Assembly: GCA_964386535.1 (NCBI GenBank)
Contig: CAYLRY010000025.1
Location: 1 to 41,035 of the forward strand
Direction: 5' to 3'
From: CAYLRY01 sp964386535
GTDB lineage: Bacteria > Chloroflexota > Dehalococcoidia > Dehalococcoidales > UBA3254
Length of the DNA: 41,035 nt
Below, in pieces: positions 15,713 through 22,757 of this stretch (its first letter is position 1; the number at the start of each line of letters is the position of its first letter). The translations under genes and the position numbers were made by a program. The notes beneath the pieces are model-generated. The model did not search any database. It was not told where the DNA came from and saw nothing but the letters and a program-made list of their open reading frames with translations.

Positions 15713-17005
15713 CCTTTCAAAGTCAGCCGCCAGGAAAAGCGTCTGCGGTCTAAGATGGGCCAGGGAAGCCACAAAACGGTCAGGGATGATGCTGAGACGA
15801 GTATTGTAGAAAGTAGCAATCTCATTGTAATAATCCCTGGCCAGCGCTATCCTCTGTTCCGTATCCACCAGAGCACTCTGAAGCTTCAGAAAAGACTCAT
15901 TGGCTTTCATATCCGGATAGCGTTCCATTACCACTTTTAAGAGAGGCGCCAGTCCTTTAAAGTCAGGGCCGCTGATACTACCCAAAGTGTTTGATTCCTG
16001 CCGCCGAAGTTCCGCCACCAGTTGTTGAGTCTCACTCTCATGTTCCCTGTATCCTTCCACCAGGCGAACCAGGTTGGGAATCAGGTCGGTCCTTCTTTTC
16101 GTTTGTATGTCAACCTGCGACCAGCCCTGTTCTACACGGTGGTGCAGGCTGATAAGGCTATTATAAACTGTCCAGATCCAGGCGAGCAGAAGAAGCATCA
16201 CGAAGGCAACCAGGGCTACTAAGAAAGGTATAATACTTCCACTGATAGTTGAATTCTGAAGTATGGCCCAGCCGGCAGCGCTCCCCAAAGCCAATAGCAG
16301 AGCCAGGAGTGAAAAAAAGGCAAACCGTAAACCGTAACCCCGGCTGATCTGCTTTTCTGAGCGCATAGAAATCAGAAAAACCGCAGCGCTCTTGTCCCTG
16401 GCCACCTCAGCCGCCACGATATCCTGACGTACTCTAGCCTGTCCTATCACGTAAAGCATGGCATGTAGCGGGATGGCTGTTTCGTGGAAGCGCCGGCGGT
16501 GATCTGAGTTGGCTATTTCACGCGCCGGTCCTTTGCCAAAATAGAAAGGATGGTCAGGCCGGCAGGTCTCATTAAAAATAACAGTATCGGAAATCGAAGC
16601 GCCTTCAGGTACTATTTGCAGTACCCCGGTATCATCTTTAAGATAAAAAGGGCCGGATTCTCCACCGCTGGCCACCTGTTTCCAGCCGCTCTCTGTTCTC
16701 GTCCGGGTATGGGTATGTCCTTTGGAGTCAGTATAAGTCTCATGCACTGTCCTGGTCCAGTGTTCCTCTATTTTCCATTTATATAAGACACAGTTTATTC
16801 CGGCCAGAAAGCTGGTAAAAGGACTTTCGCTTTCAGCAGTCCCTTTTAGCTCAGTTATCCCTATAAACACACCCTGTGTTTTTGAGGTCGGCATATCATC
16901 AATAAGCCTTTTATGCTGGTAATTCCGTAGCGCTCCAAATAAACTACCGAGAACACATAAGCTGCCGCCAGCTATTAGTACGAGAGGTAACAATCCTATT
17001 GACAT
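15683..17005 (-). CDS. GIDE-domain/LemA-domain membrane fusion protein
   Basis: 440 residues with two parts. The N-terminal membrane anchor (about 4-25) is followed by a GIDE/MULAN-like beta domain, seen in PFTSFLAGINCVLYKWKIEE and the sulphur-poor FYLKDDTGVLQIVPEGASI segment. Eukaryotic relatives are E3 ligases of mitochondria, but this protein has no RING finger. Two adjacent transmembrane helices (about 227-250 and 257-282) lead into a LemA domain: YNSLISLHHRVEQGWSQVD, RRTDLIPNLVRLVEGY, LVDTEQRIALARDYYNE. The LemA domain is helical and is probably held at the membrane surface. The function of LemA proteins is not settled. Sequence to about 190 contains a conserved His/Arg-rich stretch, HTRTRTESGW. 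It stands alone, convergent with the SDR gene. Confidence 0.82.
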   Translation of the reverse strand: MSIGLLPLVLIAGGSLCVLGSLFGALRNYQHKRLIDDMPTSKTQGVFIGITELKGTAESESPFTSFLAGINCVLYKWKIEEHWTRTVHETYTDSKGHTHTRTRTESGWKQVASGGESGPFYLKDDTGVLQIVPEGASISDTVIFNETCRPDHPFYFGKGPAREIANSDHRRRFHETAIPLHAMLYVIGQARVRQDIVAAEVARDKSAAVFLISMRSEKQISRGYGLRFAFFSLLALLLALGSAAGWAILQNSTISGSIIPFLVALVAFVMLLLLAWIWTVYNSLISLHHRVEQGWSQVDIQTKRRTDLIPNLVRLVEGYREHESETQQLVAELRRQESNTLGSISGPDFKGLAPLLKVVMERYPDMKANESFLKLQSALVDTEQRIALARDYYNEIATFYNTRLSIIPDRFVASLAHLRPQTLFLAADFERAPVAVLLAS

Positions 17006-17136
17006 ATAACTCCATCATGAATAACGAAAATACTATGAAAATATCATAAAGCCGCAACCATACGCACCTGGACCAGTTATTACCAGTTATTTAAATGGAA
17101 AGAAAAGGAAGTGGGTTCAGGCCTTCCGTTTATAAT

Positions 17137-18462
17137 TCATTTTTTAGGATACTGAGGGTTCTGGACGCCTTCAGTTACCCTTCCGAAAGAAGCAGTATCC
17201 AAACCCTTCAGAGGATGATTTTTCAGGTACATATTTTTTAATTTTTTAGCCCGAACTTCAGGATAGAAACGAGAAATAGCTGCCTGGCTTCTATCCAGAG
17301 GTAACTCTTCAATGTCATATTCAGCGGTACCCAGGCCGTTTTCCTGACCGCCATATATCTGGGCTTCAACGTCTTTACCCTTGATTAAATTCAATTTCCT
17401 GGATCCCGGCGCCATAGCGCCGTATTCTTCTGCTTCGGAATTGATCAAACCCGGAGCCTGATTCATCATATCAATACAGGCCTTGTCTATCGCCACAGGA
17501 TCCAGGGAGCCGAAAATGCCCAGGCCATTAACAAAAGGTGTATCCGTCCAACCGTAACAATCGCATGCCGGTGTGATATCAATAGCGTAGTTCAGGAAGA
17601 AAGTTTTACCGGGCGCCTTGGTCATAGTAGCAGCCAGAGCTGAATCTGCAATGCGCCTTCCCAGCGAGGGTAAAAAATCAAACCGCTGTATGGCTTTAAT
17701 ACCGGACATATTTACACATAAATTTGCACAGGCAAAACAATATACGCAGGCCTCCAGATCTACCTCCAGCCCATTTTCGGTAACCTTGATCGCGCCCTCT
17801 GGACAGCAGTCCTCACACGTCTGCCACCACTCGCACTTACGGCCCGGGCATAATTTTGCATCAATCACTGGTTTATCCCCCGCCAGAGCTCCATGAAGGT
17901 TCATCTTTCCTCTTTTGCTAGCACAGCCGACACCAATATTTTTCAACGCCCCGCCGTAGCCCCCCGCCGGATGACCTTTAAAATGAGCTACGGAGAGCAG
18001 GGCGTCAGCATCCGCAATTGCCCGGCCGATGAACTGTTTTTTCAAATAAGTACCTCGACCCTTAAGATCGATGATTACATCATCTGTTCCCAGCCATCCA
18101 TCGGCAATAACCACCGGACAGTCCATGGAGGATTGATTAAAGCCGTTAGCGTTAGCTGTCTCCAGATGATCAATAGCCAGAGTACGGCTAATCCAGGGAT
18201 GATAAGGCATGGTAGTAGTATCCGTTACAAAAGGACGGCAGCCGCGTTCTTTAAGTGCTTCCACCAGAGTACGGATTATTATTGGCCGCAGGTATCCCAC
18301 ATTGTAGGCTTCTCCCATATGGGTTTTTACCGCTACAATATCACCAGGCTGAAGAAGGTCCAGCCAGCCGGAATATTCCAGAATCTGACGGCCTTTGATA
18401 GCCGTAGACTCTAGAAATCTCTTCGCCCGTGCATTCATAAACCATACAGTCGCCTTACCCAT
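17137..18462 (-). CDS. DUF362-domain protein with two 4Fe-4S clusters
   Basis: A 441-residue putative iron-sulfur protein. The DUF362 part covers residues 1-200 and has GDIVAVKTHMGEAYNVGYLRP, the DADALLSVAHFKGH motif and a Gly-rich PAGGYGGALKNIGVGCASKRGK stretch. It is followed by a ferredoxin-like pair. One site reads CEWWQTCEDCCPEGAI, the other CVYCFACANLC. The DUF362 fold resumes after that with DPVAIDKACIDMMNQAPG. Proteins of this type are often annotated as ferredoxins in anaerobes. The partner and reaction are unknown. A strong AGGAGG ribosome site precedes the ATG, and a 17-bp-spaced promoter lies upstream (18507-18535). Confidence 0.85.
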   Translation of the reverse strand: MGKATVWFMNARAKRFLESTAIKGRQILEYSGWLDLLQPGDIVAVKTHMGEAYNVGYLRPIIIRTLVEALKERGCRPFVTDTTTMPYHPWISRTLAIDHLETANANGFNQSSMDCPVVIADGWLGTDDVIIDLKGRGTYLKKQFIGRAIADADALLSVAHFKGHPAGGYGGALKNIGVGCASKRGKMNLHGALAGDKPVIDAKLCPGRKCEWWQTCEDCCPEGAIKVTENGLEVDLEACVYCFACANLCVNMSGIKAIQRFDFLPSLGRRIADSALAATMTKAPGKTFFLNYAIDITPACDCYGWTDTPFVNGLGIFGSLDPVAIDKACIDMMNQAPGLINSEAEEYGAMAPGSRKLNLIKGKDVEAQIYGGQENGLGTAEYDIEELPLDRSQAAISRFYPEVRAKKLKNMYLKNHPLKGLDTASFGRVTEGVQNPQYPKK

Positions 18463-18506
18463 TATCCCTCCTAATACTCCGGGGTTAATATAATAATAAT
18501 GGTACG

Positions 18507-18535
18507 ATTATAATGTGAGAAAGGTATTTTTACAA
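18507..18535 (-). promoter_or_regulatory. Promoter of the DUF362 gene
   Basis: TTGTAA (18535-18530) and TATAAT (18512-18507) on the minus strand are 17 bp apart. Transcription would start near 18500, about 37 nt before the gene. Confidence 0.55.
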
Positions 18536-18580
18536 CACGCACCGGCGGCTTATCTGTTTCACCAGCGCCTTTGCTTTGCT

Positions 18581-19708
18581 TTATTTTGTTTTTACCTGCA
18601 ACGCCAGCCAGTCCTGTATGGTTTTCAATGCTTCGGCATCCAGTACCGTCTCCTGAGCGTTATAATTCAGAGCATTATTTGAGGTAAGCTCGCTGCGCGG
18701 AAGAGGTTCATTTTTCAGGACATGGTTGGCATTTTCAGGATAAACAAAGGTCACATTTTTCATTCCTTCAGCAGCCTTTTCTAAAAGCGCACCATCAACC
18801 TGCCAGTCAACCTGAATATCTTTTTTCCCAATTATTATCAGTACGGGTGCAGTTACCTGTTTTAAAAGTGCGGCCGAATCTACGGCGATGAGTTCTCGAG
18901 TAAAGGGTAAATTCGCCGGGGTATAAAAAGCCTGTACTACTGCAATTATGCTTTCTGGAACAGCGGGATCAGCTACGAAATCCTTCCCGGCTATAAAATC
19001 AGCCATCATTTTGTCAAATCCAGCCATGATTTCCTTAGCCTGAGGGAGTGAAGCAACCTGGGTTTCTATCTGGCTGTGCAGCAACTCCGCCACGTTTCTG
19101 CCGGGGGGCGCCGCGAGTATTAAACCGGCAAAGGGAGGATTTTTTTGTGTTTGATAATGCAAGGCATGGATAGTCCCTTCACTGTTAGCTAAAACATATA
19201 TCCGTGCGGGGTCCACATCAGACCGGGAAAGAAGCTGGCTGACCGCCCCAGCCACTTCCTCCGTATGACTTTCCATGCTGATTTTACCGATCAAAAAAGG
19301 AATGTTTTTCTGAGCATTGGGTCCAGTAATGCGTTTATCATACCTTATAGTGACAAAACCGTTTTTTGCTAATTCATAAGCCAGTAACTTGGCACTGCCG
19401 TTGGTGCCCGGTAAAAGTGGGGTGTTCCAGTCCCGGTCTGTCGGTCCGCTGCCGGGAATAAAGACTATACCAGGATTTACTCCTGCAACATCCGGACGTG
19501 TAATAGTGGCAGTTACTACCGTCTCGCCAACCGACCAGTTAACCTCTTCTAAAACAGGCTCCCACTGTACAGGTTTTGCAGGAGCAGTTGTAGAAGGTGG
19601 GGTGATAATTGGTTCGCCTGGTGAAGCTGATTTACCCGCCTGACATCCAGGAAGACCCACCGAGACCAGCAATAAGGCAACAACGAAAACACTGATTTTT
19701 CGATTCAT
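18581..19708 (-). CDS. Alpha/beta hydrolase lipoprotein
   Basis: Predicted membrane-anchored esterase or peptidase-like hydrolase, 375 residues. The lipobox is LPGC (Cys22), followed by a Pro/Ser/Thr-rich linker. The oxyanion region is IVFIPGSGPTDRDWN, the nucleophile elbow is LANSEGTIH (Ser176, with Ala-Asn in place of the usual Gly-x), and the C-terminal His is in YPENANHVLKNE. The acid is probably in IIIGKKDIQVDWQVD. These motifs belong to the alpha/beta-hydrolase family often labelled dienelactone hydrolase-like. The substrate is unknown. It is transcribed in the same direction as the DUF362 gene but is separated from it by 118 bp holding the latter's promoter. Confidence 0.85.
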   Translation of the reverse strand: MNRKISVFVVALLLVSVGLPGCQAGKSASPGEPIITPPSTTAPAKPVQWEPVLEEVNWSVGETVVTATITRPDVAGVNPGIVFIPGSGPTDRDWNTPLLPGTNGSAKLLAYELAKNGFVTIRYDKRITGPNAQKNIPFLIGKISMESHTEEVAGAVSQLLSRSDVDPARIYVLANSEGTIHALHYQTQKNPPFAGLILAAPPGRNVAELLHSQIETQVASLPQAKEIMAGFDKMMADFIAGKDFVADPAVPESIIAVVQAFYTPANLPFTRELIAVDSAALLKQVTAPVLIIIGKKDIQVDWQVDGALLEKAAEGMKNVTFVYPENANHVLKNEPLPRSELTSNNALNYNAQETVLDAEALKTIQDWLALQVKTK

Positions 19709-19882
19709 TTTTTACCTGCCTTTTTAACATATTCTTATTTTCACCTTGCTTCAGTTCATATTTATATTACTTCATACAGCCTCGTATTACACTCTGCTTA
19801 AGGCTAACCCACAGGCTGGATATATGCACAGTTCCTTACCTGGCCGGTTGTACAGTTGCTCTCAAATAATATATGAGATTGA

Positions 19883-19913
19883 TTGACATGCGCATAGAAA
19901 ACCAGAATATAAT
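19883..19913 (+). promoter_or_regulatory. Promoter of the thioesterase gene
   Basis: TTGACA at 19883-19888 and TATAAT at 19908-19913 are 19 bp apart. Both boxes are perfect, and the spacing is slightly long. The gene ATG follows at 19946, with GGGGAT upstream of it. Confidence 0.55.
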
Positions 19914-19945
19914 AAAGCAATAATAAAAATGGGGATGAATTTTAT

Positions 19946-20383
19946 ATGGCGCGAATACAAATTGATTTGCCTTCATTGTTTAATTTCTCAACCGAAATTC
20001 CAATCCGCATGAGTGATATCAACCGCGGCAATCACCTGGGACATGTAGCTATGCTGACAATATTGGAGGAGGCTCGTACCCGCTTTTTAATCAATTTGGG
20101 GTTTAACCTGGAAGGAGGTCTAAACCTGGGGGTTGGATACCTTGTCACCGATGCAGCTCTAATTTATAAAAAACAGGCTTACTATGGACAATCACTTAGG
20201 GTAGAAATAGCTGCGGTTGATTTCCTTGGGAAAAGCTTCGATTTTGTTTACAAGGTTTCAGAGACCACTACAGGTTCTGAAATTGCCAGAGCAAAAACAG
20301 GACATCTGCTCTTCAATTTTCAGACACAAAAAATAATACCTGTCACTCCTGAATTCAAACAAAAACTGACCATAGGCTGTTAA
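19946..20383 (+). CDS. Hotdog-fold thioesterase (4HBT family)
   Basis: Small 145-residue acyl-CoA thioesterase-like protein. The motif IPIRMSDINRGNHLGHVAML is the hotdog-fold active-site region, with Asp in the position that polarises water (RMSD-x-x-xGNHLGH). The central helix is LEEARTRFLINLGF. No second domain is present, so it should form dimers or tetramers. The natural acyl substrate is unknown. The neighbours downstream are a MarR regulator and a MATE exporter. The group may be a detoxification cassette in which the regulator senses an acyl or aromatic compound, but that is inference from proximity. The gene has its own promoter. Confidence 0.82.
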   Translation: MARIQIDLPSLFNFSTEIPIRMSDINRGNHLGHVAMLTILEEARTRFLINLGFNLEGGLNLGVGYLVTDAALIYKKQAYYGQSLRVEIAAVDFLGKSFDFVYKVSETTTGSEIARAKTGHLLFNFQTQKIIPVTPEFKQKLTIGC

Positions 20384-20443
20384 GTCGCAAGGTTCTTTGA
20401 AAATCCTACCCGGACTAATAGATCGGATTAAACGATCGGCCAA

Positions 20444-20496
20444 TTGACAATCCAGTTGGTAAACAGTATACTCTTAAACAGTATATAAAATATACT
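20444..20496 (+). promoter_or_regulatory. Promoter and probable operator of the MarR gene
   Basis: TTGACA (20444-20449) and TATACT (20467-20472) are 17 bp apart, a near-consensus promoter. Over and after the -10 box lie two direct copies of AAACAGTATA (20461-20470 and 20476-20485). AGTATA (20480-20485) and TATACT (20491-20496) also form an inverted repeat around TAAAA. Such overlap is what an autorepressing MarR protein would use. Confidence 0.68.
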
Positions 20497-20511
20497 ATTT
20501 GGAGCCAGGAG

Positions 20512-20967
20512 TTGAGTAGTGATTACATGGCCCAGGTATGCGAAGACCTGCTTTCCATCTCTCCCCTAATTTTTAGACTGATACGTAAAAAACTCACGCG
20601 ACGAACTTTATATTATATAGATATGAATATTACTCCGCTTCATTTTGAAATTCTGAGATTATTAGAAGAAGAAGGGACATTGCACGTCTCTGAGATTGGG
20701 ATAAGACTCCAAATTGCCAAAGCGCAGATGACCAAGCTTATCGATAAACTGGTAGATTTTAACATTGTAGAAAGATCTAATGATATTAAGGATAGAAGAA
20801 TCGTCAATATCAGCCTGACCGGCAGAGCAAAAACAGTTATTGAGACCAATAAAAATAAGGTGTTAAAAGCGGTTCAGGAAGTCATTTCTTCTCTTTCGGA
20901 GGAAGACCTTAAAAATTTATCTCTTAATCTTCATGCTATTCGTGATATTTTGTTAAAAACCCGGTGA
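20512..20967 (+). CDS. MarR-family transcriptional regulator
   Basis: 151 residues with a winged helix-turn-helix. ITPLHFEILRLLEEEGTLHVSEIGIRLQI and KAQMTKLIDKLVDFNIVERS correspond to the recognition helices, and the wing is DIKDRRIVNISLTGRA. I take the TTG at 20512 because GGAG lies 7 nt before it. The first ATG is at 20527 with a poor site. Repeats in its own promoter indicate autoregulation. It lies between a thioesterase and a MATE exporter on the same strand, probably controlling one or both. The ligand cannot be deduced. Confidence 0.88.
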   Translation: MSSDYMAQVCEDLLSISPLIFRLIRKKLTRRTLYYIDMNITPLHFEILRLLEEEGTLHVSEIGIRLQIAKAQMTKLIDKLVDFNIVERSNDIKDRRIVNISLTGRAKTVIETNKNKVLKAVQEVISSLSEEDLKNLSLNLHAIRDILLKTR

Positions 20968-21073
20968 AGCAGCACCGGAGTAATTTTATTCAATTAATAG
21001 ATAAGGTAACGTAATATTTCTCTCTTGTCCGGAGCGCTATTCCCCTTCTCATAAAAAAATTGCGGCAAGGTTT

Positions 21074-21101
21074 TTGACCCAGCATTCGGCCTTGATATAG
21101 T
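21074..21101 (+). promoter_or_regulatory. Promoter of the MATE gene
   Basis: TTGACC (21074-21079), then 16 bp, then TATAGT (21096-21101), upstream of the MATE ATG at 21135. TTGA-TATAG-TCAA is a small palindrome across the -10 box. Confidence 0.5.
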
Positions 21102-21134
21102 CAACTGTAATCTCCCGCTTAATTTGTATTAAGA

Positions 21135-22541
21135 ATGAATAAAAACAGCTCAATGCATAAAGGTAATGTACTTGATGATGATCGAATCGGTAAATTACTT
21201 TTAAAGCTATCAACCCCGGCCTTCTTTGGCATGTTCGTGATGACGTTATACAACATAGTTAATACTATTTTTGTAAGTCGTTACGTAGGGCCGTTAGGAA
21301 TTGCAGGTTTATCTATAGTTTTCCCGCTACAGATGTTTTCAAACGGTATAGGGCAAATGACCGGAATGGGCGGCGCTTCATTCATCTCCAGAATGATTGG
21401 AGTGCAAAACATACCCAGGGCCGAAAAAGTGCTGGGCAATGCCGTATCCATGACCATATTGTTGTCCCTTGCAATATCCGTAATAGGCCTGGCCAGCATC
21501 AATTTTTGGCTCAGGCTTATGGGAGCGTCCGAAGCCATCCTGCCTTATGCCAGGGATTATTTTATTATTATCCTCATCGGTAATGTCTTCCAGGTTTTTG
21601 CTATGTCCACAGCGTCTCTCTTAATTGCAGAAGGAAACGCACGTATGTCCATGATGGGTATGATTGTTGGCGCTGTTCTTAATATCATTCTTTGCGCTGT
21701 GTTTATAATTATATTTGGCTGGGGGGTTAAAGGCTCAGCCCTGGCCACTGTTGTATCGCAACTAATTTCAGTTGTATATTTTTTATATTATTACTTAAAA
21801 GGAAAAACTTTCCTTAAAATACATCTGAACAACCTGAAAATGGAATGGGTTATTGTCAAAGGAATCCTGTCTATCGGAGTGGCCTCCTTTGTCAGAACGC
21901 TGGCCGGAAGTTTCTCTGCTATACTCATCAATAGAATACTTATATCCCTGGGCGGCGACATGGAAGTATCGGCCTTCGGCCTGATAAACCGCATCATGAT
22001 GTTCGCCATTATGCCTGGAATGGTAGTTGGGCAGGGACTCCAGCCAATTCTGGGATTTAATTACGGCGCCGGATATTATAAGCGGGCGCTGAAAGTGATA
22101 AAAATAGGCATCATTGCCGCAACCGCCTTTAGTTTCGCTGCTTTTGTGGTTCTTTTTTTCTTCCCCCGTGCTATCATCCAGATATTCACTTCTAATATTG
22201 AGTTGCTGGATCTTTCTACTGAGGCTGCTAAAATGATCTTTGTAGCCATTTATGTAGTGGGCTTTATGAATGTGGGTTCTACTATCTTTCAGGCGCTGGG
22301 TAAAGGTATACCAGCCTTTATTACCTCTTTTGCCAGGTCGGTATTATTCTTAATACCTCTGGTTATTATTCTCCCAAATGTGTGGCAGTTAAACGGCGTT
22401 TGGCTGGCCTTCCCCATTACGGACACTTTGACCTGCCTGCTTACCGTGCTATTCCTGATCCCGATCATCAAGCATTTACAGAGGATGAACCGGATGAATA
22501 CCGCTATAGAAGCCAGACCACTACCTGTTACGAGGGAATGA
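21135..22541 (+). CDS. MATE-family multidrug/toxin exporter
   Basis: A 468-residue inner-membrane antiporter with about 12 hydrophobic helices, expected to use H+ or Na+ to export cationic compounds. The two MATE halves are visible. The first begins DRIGKLLLKLSTPAFFGMF, then IVNTIFVSRYVGPLGIAGLS and MTGMGGASFISRMIG. The second has LSIGVASFVRTLAGSFSAIL, INRIMMFAIMPGMVVGQGLQPILGFNYGAG and the late IFQALGKGIPAFITSFAR. These are like the MepA branch. The length is normal. The gene follows the MarR regulator, with its own promoter, so regulation by MarR is likely but not shown. Confidence 0.92.
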   Translation: MNKNSSMHKGNVLDDDRIGKLLLKLSTPAFFGMFVMTLYNIVNTIFVSRYVGPLGIAGLSIVFPLQMFSNGIGQMTGMGGASFISRMIGVQNIPRAEKVLGNAVSMTILLSLAISVIGLASINFWLRLMGASEAILPYARDYFIIILIGNVFQVFAMSTASLLIAEGNARMSMMGMIVGAVLNIILCAVFIIIFGWGVKGSALATVVSQLISVVYFLYYYLKGKTFLKIHLNNLKMEWVIVKGILSIGVASFVRTLAGSFSAILINRILISLGGDMEVSAFGLINRIMMFAIMPGMVVGQGLQPILGFNYGAGYYKRALKVIKIGIIAATAFSFAAFVVLFFFPRAIIQIFTSNIELLDLSTEAAKMIFVAIYVVGFMNVGSTIFQALGKGIPAFITSFARSVLFLIPLVIILPNVWQLNGVWLAFPITDTLTCLLTVLFLIPIIKHLQRMNRMNTAIEARPLPVTRE

Positions 22542-22630
22542 AGACGCATGTATTGTCTGATCTTCATGTGAGTAATGTGAAAAATCAAACGGGTCCATAA
22601 ATCTATTTCCGGACTTTTTCCGTTCGAATT

Positions 22631-22660
22631 TTGATCACACCTGCCATAACGGTATATAAT
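22631..22660 (+). promoter_or_regulatory. Candidate promoter of the AOR gene
   Basis: TTGATC (22631-22636), 18 bp, then a perfect TATAAT (22655-22660). It would give a leader of about 90 nt that contains the palindrome at 22715-22731. Confidence 0.5.
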
Positions 22661-22714
22661 AGCTTCGGCAACTTTCATATTATCAGGATTCAAACAAACT
22701 GGTAACACTGGAAA

Positions 22715-22731
22715 TTAAATTGTCAATTTAA
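22715..22731 (+). repeat. Perfect 8-bp palindrome in the AOR leader
   Basis: TTAAATTG-T-CAATTTAA is a perfect inverted repeat with a single central base. It is 27 bp before the AOR start codon and downstream of the candidate promoter. A protein-binding operator is likelier than a hairpin, since the loop is too small and the stem AT-rich. Confidence 0.6.
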
Positions 22732-22757
22732 GTTGAAATAATAGTCTGAAAGAGGCA

